Shown here in pieces: positions 1 through 11,571 of a stretch of 64,000 nucleotides of DNA (position 1 is its first letter; the number at the start of each line of letters is the position of its first letter). The stretch lies in the NCBI RefSeq assembly GCF_000264995.1, contig NW_006767447.1, positions 135,384-199,383 on the forward strand, in the 5' to 3' direction. The translations under genes were made by a program, and so were the position numbers. Under the pieces are notes generated by a model, which searched no databases, had not been told where the DNA came from, and saw only the letters and a program-made list of their open reading frames with translations. This DNA comes from Punctularia strigosozonata HHB-11173 SS5 (taxonomy: Eukaryota > Basidiomycota > Agaricomycetes > Corticiales > Punctulariaceae).

Positions 1-1538
1 GGCCCCATTCACTCCATTCCTCCCTGAACGATTTGCGCTCTTCGCGTTCCTCCGCGCGCTCTAGTGACTTGCGATTGTCTTTCCCAGACCCACTGACATC
101 GTCTCGAGGAAGCCATGCCTCATTCGGATCGTTTCACGACGTCGCGATGCCGACCATGAGCCAGGACGATACCGACTCGCCCGGCTTGTCCACGTTCGAC
201 GACGAAGATGATCTGACGCTCAATACCATCGAATTCACCAGCGATGCTTTCTCCTCGGACAAGGAGCAGGCTAACACGCTCACGATTCTGCCCTCCCCCA
301 AGTCCAGTGACATTGCTACGCGACCTTTGCCGGTCGATTCCACATACCCTGTCACATCTCGCAAGCATGTAGCATTCGCGTTCTGCAAGCTTGCCCTGAG
401 CGACAGGCGAAACGTAGTCACGATGTAGGCATCATTCTCCTTCACGTGTCCGGGGCGCATTGACCACTGCTGAACGCGTAGCTTGACCATCCTCTCCGTG
501 GTTCTGGGGTACATCGTGAACGGGACCATGAACCTCCAACCGTCGCCGACGCCTACTATGACGAACCAATCCTCATCGACCGTGTCCGCGGCGCCTGCCT
601 CTCGCCCCGAACTCAACGTTTCCGCGTCCACGCCGAGCGCTAACGCCGCGGGCCTTATCCCTTCCTCACTGAAGGAGTTCGCCCTGGCTGTGTTCAACCC
701 ACAACCGTCACATATCATCACATCTGCCGCCGTGCCGGCCGGATCAAGCTCAGGGTGTACAGACGCGGTTTCAGTCCGACCCTTTAGCTCGATCTCCGTT
801 GTACCCCAGACATCATCTTCGCTAGCTGTAGTGAAACCATCCTCCGGCGAGCTGTCCGTGGTTTCGGAGGCATCGACGTCTCTCTCCGTGATCGGCAAGC
901 CGTCGAGTGACCTAACGGTCATCCCTACGAGGTCGAGCTCGCTCTCCCTCCCTTACGCCATGCACACGTCCGTCCTCGAGGAAGAGGGACCCAGACAACG
1001 TGGTTTCGGCTCTGATCACCTTCCTCGAGCGCAGAAGAACGCCAAGCGGCTCGTCAACGGCTTCAAGGCGCGGTTTTGGGACCAAGACACCGTGCAGGGC
1101 GCCGTGATCGAAGCCGTGGGCGCGAACATGGAAGAGCTGTTCCAAGCGCTCGAAGAGCTCGCGAACGCCATCCGCCGACAGGCCCGGTACATCACCCAGG
1201 AGTTTGCGGAGCTGCGCGAGCTCTCCGTCGTCGAGGCCGCGGTCCGCGTCGGGAAGGCCGGCCGCAAGTTCGTGAATGCGGCGTGGGAGGACTCGAAGCG
1301 GGAGGTAGAAAACATCAGGGAGGCCACGCGGCACGCGAAGGAGGTGGGGATGGAGATGAAGGAGGACTTCAAGCAGGTCCTTCGGATGCGGCACCAGCGC
1401 GCCCGCGACAATGCGAAGAAGATCGTGGGGACGATGAAGAGCAGGGCGCGACGAGGCGTTGGCAATCTGCGGAACCGAGCTCGCGCTCAGGCTCGCCGCA
1501 CCCGTCTATCGGAAAGGAAGGTCCTAGCGTGGGCCTGA
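1..1538 (+). CDS. Partial membrane-anchored coiled-coil protein (5' end outside window)
   Basis: Exons <3..424 and 482..1538. The 57-base intron (425-481) has a GTAGGC donor, a CTGAAC branch site and an AG acceptor, and keeps the frame. Joining the exons creates a hydrophobic stretch (VVTILTILSVVLGYIV) that reads as one transmembrane helix, which supports the model. Before it is a Ser/Asp-rich, low-complexity region; after it a long Ser/Thr/Pro-rich linker of about 150 residues; then a highly charged alpha-helical tail (MEELFQALEELANAIRRQ onward) with coiled-coil character and a basic Arg/Lys-rich end. The stop is at 1536-1538. I do not recognise the family. The layout suggests a single-pass protein with a helical domain on one side of a membrane. 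The N-terminus lies beyond the left edge, so length and topology are unknown. Confidence 0.7.
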
Positions 1539-1800
1539 GGCCGTCCTACCCGGAGCTCACACGTCCCATACGAGGGAGAATCGTATCTTTCTTATTCTTC
1601 GTCGTTGCAGTAGTCGATGCACAGTTTCTTTGGGATTCCATGTAACACCATAAGCGCAATGTTTATTATGTACTACAATGCAATGAAATGTATGATACTA
1701 TGCAAGTTTGGACCACGGCTGCCGCAGGACGCCCAGATGAGTGAAGAACAGTGTGGAGCGCAAACAAGGGCCCCGTCGTCCTCGTTTGGTGGATTGTGCG

Positions 1801-4800
1801 CTATGAAGGCGCGCGAGAGGCCCTGACGAATTCGGTGAAGTATTTTCGGAAAGATTTCTGGTCTTGATCTCGCAGTTTTGTCGCGAACTCTAGGGCGGTC
1901 GGCTGCGGCCAGTTCTGCGCGGGGAGGAAAACGTTGACAAAATAGTCGAAGGCCTCCTGGCCACGCGTCTTCATGACTGTTTGTAGGAAGTTCGAAATCT
2001 CTCCCAAGACCTGCAACTTCTGAGGAACGACACCTGGTACGAATGGGGAATCAAAACTCACGACGACGACTTGGCCATCCTTGACGTTCAGTTGTGGTTG
2101 CGACAAGATGGAGAAGGCAACTGGGACGAGCTGCTCGTAGATGAACCTCTCGAAACCCGGAAGCGCTTGTCCAGCGTCCTGGGCGGATCCGTTCGCGACG
2201 GCGTCTGTCCGTTGCCCCCATGTGGCTACGCAGCGAGAGAAGAAAGTGAAGACGGCTTTCTGGCTGCTGGTGTCTGACAGATCCGTCGCTAGTTGTTCCA
2301 TGCTCGTCAAGAGAGGCTCCAACTGCGAGTTGTTGCCTGAGAGCGAGAATCGGTGAGCCATGTGTAGGAGAACGCCAGGCAGGACTCACGTTGGGAAATA
2401 AATATGCCATGAAGCTTCGCAGCCATGATGTTGTTGAGCAGGGCTAGATAAGCCCTCTTAGTGTCGGTGTGCGTCAGCTGATCGTCGGTGCCGGTTACGG
2501 GTTGCGACAGAAGCTCCCCAATGTGGGCACTCAACGGGCCGATGAGCTGGTCTAAGACGTCAAACATATCTCGCTGTTTGCGTCGGTTTAGAAACGTATC
2601 CGACCAAGGACGATCAATGCGCCGGTAAACTTACCTGAAGCTTGTGAAGAGTAAGGCCAATGAAGTTCATGAAGTCGACGAGCTCCGAAGGTTCGAAATG
2701 CGAGAGAAGATTGGCCATGAGAGGCGGTATAAGGTCTGTAATGTTTGGCCCAGTGGTGCCCAAAATTCGTGCGAAGGCGAACCTAGCCTACGATCCTGTA
2801 AGTTCACTGATACCCTGATAAAGGTCGTAGAGAAAGAATAACATACAGCATCCCGTATGCCTTTGTACCCTTTCAAAGTTTCTAACGAGACAAGGATAGC
2901 CTGAGCCATATCCCGGAAGACATTGATGGGCGGCATAATGTACTCCGGCGGAATAGGTGGTGATGGATAATCAGGGAAGCCCTTGGCGACGTTGCCCAGC
3001 GCCATGTCAATGTGATGAACCTTGAGTATTGCCATCACGTCCTTCTGCGCGCTCCCGGCCACCTGTAGACTCCTTCCTAGCTCATCCAGCCACGGTTGCA
3101 CTATCGACAACAAACTTGCAGCCTGTTGCGCCGGATTTTTGTAGAGAAGAGAGATGAATACACCGACAGTCTCGAAGAGGTAGAGTTGGGAGTCGAAAAT
3201 GCCCGGATTGCGTATGGCTTCTTCCAGCAGGTCTTGCTCCGCGGGATCATCCAGTTCGGGCAAGTCGACTTTCGGTTCTAGTAAGTCGCGGACACCCTCA
3301 AGCAGCTCCAAGGCGAGATCAACTGAGACCTCGTTTCTGCTCTCCCGGATGAAGCGGTGAAAGAGGTAGTAGACGCGGGATCGGATAGAAGTGTCGGGGT
3401 TATGAAGGCCTCTGGATAGGGCGAAGGTTAGACGTTACTGCGATTCGCACAGGTGGCATTTACCTTTGGTCGACCATGGCCTGTAACGTTGGCATGATGC
3501 ATTCTTTTCGGACCTTGAAAAAGTCGCCATATCGCGCGACTGTCTCAAAGAATTGCATGACGACCGTCGTGTGAGGGTAAGACGATATGCCCGAGTTGAC
3601 CATGGCCATGAGCATTTCGCCGTGAGACGTCAAAGGATAGGTAGAATAGTCGGCTACCTTTCGCTGATCCTTGGGAACGGCAGGAGCCTGACAAAACGCT
3701 GATCTACCCTTTCCGCCGGCTAGACGATACCCATGAGGATTGGCTCTGCTTCGCGGATAGGCAAAGAAGTAACGAACTTTTGTTAATCTCCCCAAAGATG
3801 AAGACTAGATATATAGCTAGCTCCGCATCATTCCACTTGACGTGTGTACCGCTCTGATAGGCAGACAGTGTAGAAATGGCGAGGTTACGAACGGCAGCTG
3901 TCACAAGGTCTTGGTCGATGATCAGAATAGCGTCCATGAACGTTCGAAGGTCCTACGAAGGCCATCAACTCCAGAATTCAGCAGAGTCTAATCAATGTAC
4001 CTTTCTGAGCCCTTCGAACGCCGATCTATCGTCCTCGTCCATATCCTCTGGGTTGTCTGTCTCCTCCCATTTCAATTTCTCAAGGATCACCGAGAGAAGA
4101 GACGAGAGGAAGGAACGTCTGGCATCGTCCAGCGGATCTGTGGATACCTTGCGACTGCGCTTGTACTAGCACATGGTTAGCGATTTTCGTTAGGGAGACC
4201 AAGGGAGAAAGTAACGTACGCTTCCGAGAACAATCTGGAGGAACGGGAAGATGGTCGAGGAGGTGTCGTCGTACTCGTCCGCCATGAACCGAAGAGTCAC
4301 GGGCAATATGTAGTTCGACAATCGAGTCGCTTCAGCCTTGACCGATTCGTCCTCGCAGTCCTGTGGCTAATCGTCAGCGAGTCATCTTGTGTGCCAAAAC
4401 CTCACACACATCGACGAGTTTCATCAATTCCAGTCCCAAACCGTTCAGTAGCCGACCCAACGCCTCGCGATATGATTCCTCTCCCTCATCTTCGCTACCA
4501 GACGCCTTTCTGCTTGCTTGTTCTGCGCGCGTTTTGCCTTCGAGGGCGTCGACGACTTCTCCGAGGGACAGAACTTTGATCAACTGCAGCTTGTCTCCGG
4601 GTTCCTTAAGTCCTTTTGTGACTATACGTAATAGAGCGGCGGAAGTTGCCAGGCGGATTGTAAGCTCCGGGTCTGATAGGAGCGAGAATAACAAAGGGAT
4701 CGTGGAAGGCGTAACGGTGAGGTTGATGTCGATCCATCCTGGTTTAGCGAGAAGTTATCCATATGCTCCTGGAATAGGCCAACTTCCGCTCACCAACGTA

Positions 4801-5673
4801 GGATGTATACGTCCTGATTCCCAAGTCCACAGCTTCGATCGCACGAGCCAAGTCCGGGTTACCAGCACCTACGTCGTCCGCTCCTCTCAACTTCACCATT
4901 CTATCCGCGTTCTCCGCCACGATCGCGAGCACCGCATCGTTGATCTTCCCCGCGTCCCGTTCTCGGACCAGGTCCCGGATGCGCACGTCGCGTTTGTGCC
5001 TGACGTCCGACCACGCGCGGGCGGCTTTCACGATCTGGTCGAAGACTTCGCCAGAGATCTCGAGCACGATGTGGAAGAAGAGGATGGAAACGTGGTGGTT
5101 GAGGGTGGCTTGCGAGGACGACTCGGAAGGGCGGATAAGCGCGAAGAGATCGTCAAAGAAGTTCGGCCATTGCTCGACGTAGGTACACAAAAAGAGGAGG
5201 GTCAACGTGTGGGAGAACTTGTTTCGTAAAACTTCCGAACATGGATTAAGCAACGACCCGAAGAAATTTGAGATCACTCACATGGTGCTTCCGCCTCTGC
5301 GCGACCATACGCGAATTCCGACTGAACGTACCCAAGGAACGCTTGTCGAAGGGTCTGGAAGGATTCGGCGTCCAAGGGTTCAAATCTACTAGACTATCAG
5401 GAGAAGCTCACCCTTTATGTATGTCCGACGAGCTCACCGGTTATCGAGGAAATCATCTAGCACTCTCAACGCGAAGAACCGGACTTCCGTAGGATATTTT
5501 CGCGTGCCCTCCGGGGTGGCGTCCACGTACAAAGCTAAAGCCAGTCTCCAGGTGCTGCTGGAGTTTTGTTGGATGGAGGACAGATAGCCCAAGGCCTCTT
5601 GATGCAACGATCCTGCCCTCGGATCAGATGCAATGAGAATTGCTTGCACGACCTGGTTGAGCTCTTCCTCCAT
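1801..5673 (-). CDS. LOS1: Exportin-T (tRNA nuclear export receptor, Los1/XPOT family)
   Basis: Twelve exons on the minus strand: 5673-5438, 5385-5282, 5231-4794, 4738-4410, 4360-4220, 4165-4001, 3952-3778, 3719-3464, 3411-2847, 2787-2635, 2573-2390, 2336-1801, giving 1093 residues, close to yeast Los1. The family is recognised from stretches shared with known exportin-T: FLRNKFSHTLTLLFL and EQWPNFFDDLFALI near residue 115-140, WIDINLTVTPSTIPLLF, FMADEYDDTSSTIFPFLQ, TTVVMQFFETVARYGDFF, RSRVYYLFHRFIR and the C-terminal FDYFVNVFLPAQNWPQP. These are alpha-helical HEAT-type repeats that wrap RanGTP and mature tRNA for export through the nuclear pore. Start ATG is at 5671-5673. Every junction was checked for phase; introns are 45-60 bases. 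Small uncertainty remains on a few acceptor choices (for example 2788). Confidence 0.95.
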
Positions 5674-5952
5674 GACGTCGGACGTTAGTGACCTGCTGCA
5701 CGGTGTTCTTCAAGGTCCCTTCCTATTAGACGCTCGGTGGTACGAGAGCGAGAGGTTATAAGGCAGAAATATGTTTCCGTGGCTGGTAGCGAGTGAACAC
5801 GAGCAACATGACTCCGGCGGCAAATAGTGTTATCGACGCGGTCAGATGAGAACTTGCCGGGGAAAGATTAGATCATAGACACGTCACGCGATTGCGATTG
5901 CGCGTCTTGACTTCAACCACCATCTACGCCGGATTGAACTGCCAGAAAGACC

Positions 5953-7773
5953 ATGGGGAACAATCCAGCGAAGCCGGTCATCAGAATAGACGCATTGCCA
6001 GAGGATTTGATACTCGAAATCGCCCTCCAACTCGACTTCGAAGACCTGCTGGCGTTCAAGCAAGTCAGCCTTGCGCTCGGAAGACGCGATGCTCTCCCGT
6101 AGGATCTGGACTAATCATGCGAACATTCATTAGACGTGCCGTATCTTCCATCTATGCGCGTGTTCGGACTATTTGTCGCGTCGACTGGCGCTTTCTTTCC
6201 ACCTCCCTCTGGATATCGACCCATGGGAGGAGTTGAGCGCGTTGTCGGGGAGGGAGATTCAGCGACGCATGGTCAGGTGCGCGCGTACCCTATGCATCTC
6301 GTGTACATATGTTGACGGTGCTTGCTTTAGGGCCTTGAAGCTCGACAAGAATTGGTCGAGGGGCGTACCCCGCATCAAGCAATTCGTGCATATACGCGGG
6401 CATGTCGTTCATAATGACGAACTGTCGATCGGTCGCATGGCCCTATTACCTGGAGCCCAATGGCTCTTGACCGTTCAGTCAAATCGTCGAAGGGGAAGGA
6501 CGAGCGCAACGTGCACGTTCTGGTCGCTGCACGATGTTCGTCAGCCTTACAGGGCTGCGTGTCTCGAAGTCTCAGGTACGACACCCAATCTCCGAGAGGG
6601 CTTCTATTGATCGCGGGCTGAAGGGCAATACATGTTCTCCACCGCCGAGACTGCGTGTGGCAAGAGCCCTGCAACCTACGCCGTCACTTACACACAGAGC
6701 GGAGAAGAGTGAGTTGAAACATATCCATATCAAGCCTCGACACGACTAAAGAGGACCCATCAGCTTTCTCGACGTGTACAATGTGCCCCTGGAACAACGC
6801 TGGGCACCGATAGATTCCGTTACAGGTACGCCGCAACTGCTGCTCAGAGTTCGCAGGCCTCCGGACTGCCCTGGCGTGATGTACAAAGTTCGTCTGATGG
6901 GCGATTTTGTGGCTACCACCATCAGCCGTGACGGCAGTCCATACGGCGTCCTAGTCGTCTGCATCTCGTCCGGCCACCGAGTCCTCCTCGAGTTGCCCAG
7001 CATCGGGGTACGTCCGCTCGTTCCGGGAGAGGCAAGCTTCCGCACTCACGTACTGCGCGTCTTAGGAACTCCAGGGTTCATATATCGAGTTCGTTGGGGA
7101 CGATCTGGTCATCGTTACCAGCCAATTCGACGGGGTGATGGTGGACAAGATCGCCATACCCGCGCTGTTCGCATGCTCTGACCCGGAAAGCTCGAGCTGT
7201 TCGGCATCTACGATCCGACTGAAGAAGCCCCGCACGATTTGGGCCGGCGTTCCCATCCATCCGGACGCCATCGTCTCCTTCGGCGCCTCGCCCGGTCCTC
7301 GAATGACCGGGTGGAGACTAAGCCACGTCAACGTCCTATCGTTCGGGCAGAGCCTTTACCTGGCCCGGATCCCGCCTTCCACATGCACATCGTCGAACGA
7401 CGCGGACGGCACAGACGCGGACAGCGGACCCTCCGACCTACCTCGGTCCGCGACACGGCCTGCTGGCCTGACCTCCCAAGACTCGACCGCGCTCGGGCCC
7501 TGGGGCCACCGCGCCGTCTGGTTGGAGCGCAACTGGGAAGACGAGCACGTCCGGCTCATGAAGATGTCGGCCTCTCCTCCCGACCATCACGGCAGGAGAG
7601 GAACCGAAACGACGGACATGGGGATCAAACTCGGCGTCCTGGTGCCGCCCGTCCCGAACCTGCCGTTCAGACCGGCAGAATGCCGCAGTTTGGCGTTCGA
7701 CGAGGCGAAGGGCAGGGTGGTGCTCGGGCTGTACTCGGGCGACCTGTGTGTCCTGGATTTCGTCGAGGACTGA
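5953..7773 (+). CDS. F-box protein with putative beta-propeller-like C-terminus
   Basis: Six exons: 5953-6063, 6134-6276, 6331-6575, 6624-6708, 6764-7007, 7066-7773, giving 511 residues. The F-box is at residues about 14-45 (LPEDLILEIALQLDFEDLLA ...). Such proteins are substrate adaptors of SCF ubiquitin ligases through Skp1. The remainder looks beta-rich: WLLTVQSNRR, TCTFWSLHDV, YGVLVVCISSGHRVLLEL, GRVVLGLYSGDLCVLDF, consistent with irregular WD-like blades, but no canonical WD repeat is clear. Branch sites GACTAAT and GACTAAA precede the first and fourth acceptors. It is divergent from exportin-T with about 280 bases between the starts, so the two genes probably share a promoter region. The substrate is unknown. 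Confidence 0.8.
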
Positions 7774-8146
7774 CTACGTGGGTGAAGGAGAGACGTGCCG
7801 TTACATCGAGGGCGACAGTGTATAAGCCCGTCTTTCCGCGCACCAGAATGATCTGATGTGGCCACGCTGGGTTCCATTCGCCTGAAGGTGCATCTAACCA
7901 TAAGCCAAGAATTCAAGCATGATTAAATTATTCGCCAGCAATATTGTGGCTCTAGGTCACAAGCATGAAGTCTACGCGTCGTTCTGTATTTACAATGCAG
8001 TGCGATCCTTACATGAAATCCTTCGTGGTATATGACAGTAGCAGACGAAAGGTTCCGTCGCAAAGCATAGTCGGTGCCGAGTAGTCTAGACAACCATATA
8101 GATATGGATCGTGGCATAACGGTACGGATCGCAATGCACAGTTCGT
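7774..8146. other. Intergenic, convergent 3' ends
   Basis: This lies between two convergent genes. Short open frames here are not conserved-looking. Nothing else was seen. Confidence 0.6.
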
Positions 8147-8816
8147 TCATGTTCGTCGGACTTTAGGTGCCGGGATGAGGCCCATAAGCCCGAATGCAAG
8201 GAGGTAGATTCCAGATGCTGATGATCAGAGATGAGCACACTGAACGGTCAGGGTAGGAATCAAGTGGCCTGCACTCACCAGCTATGGAGCCTTCGACGTA
8301 GCCTAAAGGGGAGTAAGCGCCGAAGGTGTAGGTCGTCGTACACCATCCGCCGACCATGGCGGCCGTAAGGATCGGGATTACCCTGGACAGCTCGCCGGAC
8401 TCCCTCCATTGGCGATACTATGGGTATCAACGCGTCAGTTGGACGAGGTGATGCCAATGTGATATGTGCGTACGTTCGGTTGCACGCCCTTCAGCTGGGG
8501 CATGAGGAGAATGTACAAGAACAATGTGATTGTTAACGTCCCTAACGCCAACGAGACGTATGCTATCGTACTGTTCAATCAAATGAGCGCGTGAATTGAC
8601 TTTCCATGGCATCAGAAGGAGTGATGCGCAAGGAGAAAGGTTGTTATAGCACTGGCAGATTGCTCACCTCCCCCAGTCATCTCCGCCGTTCCCAGCTATG
8701 CTCCAGAACGCGTCGTGTGTGTTAAGCCAGTATGTGATCAGAGCTCCGGGCAAGATGAATTTGACCTGCTTGAGGGTATGCCCAGACAGCGATACGAAAG
8801 GGTTGCCGGATGGCAT
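8147..8816 (-). CDS. Small four-helix membrane protein, family not recognised
   Basis: Four exons: 8816-8668, 8570-8474, 8417-8279, 8217-8147, giving 151 residues; all phases close. The translation holds four hydrophobic segments: FILPGALITYWL, TIAYVSLALGTLTITLFLYI, VIPILTAAMVGGWC and ASGIYLLAFGLMGLI, with a basic C-terminal tail (PAPKVRRT). The start is taken at ATG 8816 because it opens the first hydrophobic exon (MPSGNPFVSLSGHTLKQVK). There is no signal peptide separate from the first helix. I do not recognise the family. It could be a small organelle or ER membrane protein. The intron donors GTGAGC, GTACGC and GTGAGT are canonical, which argues for a real spliced gene. Confidence 0.65.
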
Positions 8817-9886
8817 CTGGGCGAAATTAGATTCCGAGGTTGTCCGTGACGGAGGCAAGCCCAGGTCTATGCAACGACGGCGAAAATGAGGACGTACGCC
8901 TCCGGGTCTCTTGCTCGTTACTTGCTGGCTGCTACCGTGACGTTGAGTACTACGTAGCAGATTGAGTTGCACCAGAAGGTCGGTGCATGCAACTTGCACG
9001 TCGACCGATGGGAGAGCAGTACTCTCAATCACATGCGCCGAGCAGCCATACATACCGCGCCACTTCGTTCTAATTACTTTCTCGTGACGCTGAAGCGTAT
9101 TTGGTATATTCGATATCAGCTCTGCACAGTCCCGACCGAATCCACTGTCCATAATACAGACCTTTATCTGCATATTGATCGCTCGCTGGTACTGCATGCA
9201 ACCAACGCCGATAACTTAGGTCAAAATATTCAGCCAAGTGCACGGAAACAGGCTGTCTGGCATTCATCCCGTCCCACCCCAGTCTCGCTGGTCGATCAAA
9301 GTACGTTCCGGATAGATGCTCCATCCTGACTATAGAGACAGCTTTCTGTCGCCGTCAAAGAGACGAATGCGCTATTGCCGTCGGAATCGGCGGGAGAGAT
9401 TGGCAGTTGTGCTTGCGATGTCTACGGGTTCGCTGAAACAGTAAAGGTGTCGCACAAGGGATCCCGATGGCAGCTTTCGGCTCTTCACTTGCGTTCAACG
9501 CGTGAGAACCGTCCGAGGAGGAGCCAGGACGGATAGTCCGAGTTGTATACCCGCACTAGGACGTTATCTCAGAGTTGCGGTCAGTACCTGCCGCACATTG
9601 GGACGAGTAACCTCAGGTCTCACCAGCGAAGCCTACGAATCAATGGATATGTGGCGCACCGTGGCGTACAGTGGCGTACAACAAGCATCGTCGAAGCGTT
9701 TCGAGTGCGTTCGATCAATGAAGTAACATCGCAGACGGTCTCATGGTGCGTTGCAATTGGCGCAGGCTGGTAGCAAGGCTGGACGTATTTCCTTCTCCTG
9801 CGTATATAATGGGTGTCTGAATCCCTCAGCTTCATCCAGTTTCCTCTCAGTCAAACGAGTTCGTGCGGTGCGCCTTCTCCATCACA
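8817..9886. other. Intergenic region, no gene seen
   Basis: Short overlapping open frames on both strands have no family resemblance or splice logic. It is AT-richer than the neighbouring exons. It probably holds the promoter of the four-helix gene and the upstream region of the gene at 9990. Confidence 0.5.
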
Positions 9887-9892
9887 TATAAG
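9887..9892 (+). promoter_or_regulatory. TATA-like box of the 9990 gene
   Basis: TATAAG lies about 100 bases before the start codon, followed by a pyrimidine-rich stretch. A second TATA-like site is near 9803. The paralogue at 59788 has the same TATAAG motif near 59593. Confidence 0.4.
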
Positions 9893-9989
9893 CCAATCTC
9901 CCTCCACAATGCTCATACACTGCCGCGTTTTAGTGCCGATGCGCCATCATTGCTCCTAAATCACATCATTCTCCGCTCAAGTTTGCATT

Positions 9990-10745
9990 ATGTGCGTACC
10001 AGCAGCGTTGTGTGATACTCACGCTAAGCTGTTCCGTAGGTCCGGGAAACGTCCTGCCCCGCAGTCTCCCCCTCCGTCCCCTCCGCTATCACCTGACGAT
10101 CAGCAGTTTTGGGGACCGATGTTGCAAGTTCTGAAGGCAGACAGCGACGCAGCGGTAGAACGGTTCAAGAAAGCGAAAGCCGATTCGTCCCTTGAAGAAT
10201 GTTTTGCAGATCTCTTTCCAGATGCTTCGAACTCTCTGATCCCATTTCTTCCTGCCACTATCGGAACCATTGCTGATAGCCTTGGTGCTGGGGTTCCCCC
10301 TGGTCCAGTCGCCCCGGGAGCGGGTACCGCCATCGTCGCGGCTGTATCCCTTCTACAGGGTCTTCCTGTCGGTTTTATGCCTGCGGATCTGGACCAGCTA
10401 TGTGGAGCAGACCGCAATCGCCAGCAGCCACAGACTGCTCCTGCTCCCCCTCAGCGAGGACCCTTGGTCAGCTTCCAGGCGCACTTCCTCCCCCCCTTGC
10501 CAGTGGCGCAAAGCTTCGCCGCCGCCGGTCACAACCCGTTCCCCTTGATTGATAACTTGGCCAAGGCGTCCCAGAACTGGAGGCTTCCCTTCCCGCCTCC
10601 GCCTGGAGGCACCTCATCGCACACGGCTACATCAATATCTCACACAACCATAGTCTCCACTACCACAGCGCACACAACTCCTCCCGCCACCACACACACT
10701 ACGGAGACTCCTCCGCACACTTCAACGACCACAAATCATCCTTGA
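9990..10745 (+). CDS. Orphan-family protein, short copy (internally deleted paralogue of the 59.8 kb gene)
   Basis: Exons 9990-9991 and 10040-10745, giving 235 residues. The 48-base intron (GTGCGT donor, GCTAAG branch, TAG acceptor) splits the start codon as AT|G, so the spliced protein begins MSGKRPAPQ; the paralogue at 59788 has the identical arrangement and begins MSRKRPISP. Shared blocks are FLPAT, PGAGTAIVAA, a Cys-Gly-Asp motif (LDQLCGADR versus FDQICGVDR), FQAHFLPPLP versus YQAYFLPPLP, and a Thr/His-rich tail. Compared with the long copy, roughly 280-300 residues are missing between LIDNLAKA and the PFPP motif that precedes the tail. No signal peptide or membrane helix is seen. Function unknown; it may be a decayed or neofunctionalised copy. 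Without splicing the frame also stays open here (start MCVPAAL), but not in the paralogue. Confidence 0.65.
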   Translation: MCVPAALCDTHAKLFRRSGKRPAPQSPPPSPPLSPDDQQFWGPMLQVLKADSDAAVERFKKAKADSSLEECFADLFPDASNSLIPFLPATIGTIADSLGAGVPPGPVAPGAGTAIVAAVSLLQGLPVGFMPADLDQLCGADRNRQQPQTAPAPPQRGPLVSFQAHFLPPLPVAQSFAAAGHNPFPLIDNLAKASQNWRLPFPPPPGGTSSHTATSISHTTIVSTTTAHTTPPATTHTTETPPHTSTTTNHP

Positions 10746-10878
10746 ACATTCGCTATGGGTGAGTCTGCTCGTGCGTCTCTCTCTTCATTGACACTAACTT
10801 AGGAAAAATCAGTGTGCATTCGATGTATCGTCTTCTCCTTGTCAGGCATTGGTTAATTGGCTGGCTGCACTTTGTGTA

Positions 10879-10948
10879 ATGGATGAAGGGAGTTATATGC
10901 ACTGTCGGGGAACCGGCATGCATTCCTGCGTTTAGCAGGTTTTACCGG
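10879..10948 (+). repeat. Conserved 3'-flank element, copy 1
   Basis: About 70 bases starting ATGGATGAAGGGAGTT and ending TTTTACCGG are about 93% identical by eye to 61692-61760. Both lie 3' of the two members of the orphan family. The block contains a small stem CCTGC/GCAGG (10925-10939). It is better conserved than the coding regions, so it may be a 3' UTR element. Confidence 0.7.
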
Positions 10949-11571
10949 ATATCCAGCCGAAACTATGTTTCTGGCCGATACAAACGTGATATACCTGTAT
11001 TGTATTGTATATACTGTGTCTCTGAAATGTCGTTTGTGCATTGCGCACTCGTGAGAAGTCTCTGATAAACTTCTATGTCTGGGAAGGAGATCCTGTTATG
11101 CCAGAGCTACGGACGCCGTCAAAGGCTAAAGCTGGAGACTTCAAGCTTCAAGCTCCATTACCGTCGCCACCATCACCGTCATCACCTCGATTGCGATAGC
11201 AGCCATAATCGGAGCCGGTTATGGTCATTCGTTGCGCCGGCATTTGAAGCACATGTCGACTTGGACCCGTCGGCGACTTCGTGCACATCGCAAAAACAAC
11301 AACATCGACGAATGAGCGAGTAGGTACACCGAAGACCGCACATCTGCAACACACACACAAGGAGAAAAGAGACTTGCAATCGAATGGATGCTGATGGTGG
11401 CGACGACAATGAGATGTAATGATGGTGACGGCAACCTCCCCTCTCCGCTGCGATCGGACGCTATCCCCGTCCTATCTCTCGTAGCAACACGACAACAACG
11501 ACGACTGGCACTGCTACACGGAAGAACAGCGACGTCAATGTGCGTCGCAACGCTCACGCCCCCGCCGGCCC
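10949..11571. other. Intergenic, convergent region
   Basis: No gene is supported. Short purine/pyrimidine-biased stretches (near 11150-11200 and 11470-11520) are seen. It is probably the 3' UTR of the PBP1 homologue. Confidence 0.5.

Noticed and set aside
134-922. 262-codon open frame on the minus strand opposite the first gene
   Set aside because: The plus-strand model has a canonical intron whose removal builds a membrane helix, and continues into a clear coiled coil. The minus frame has no family signal.
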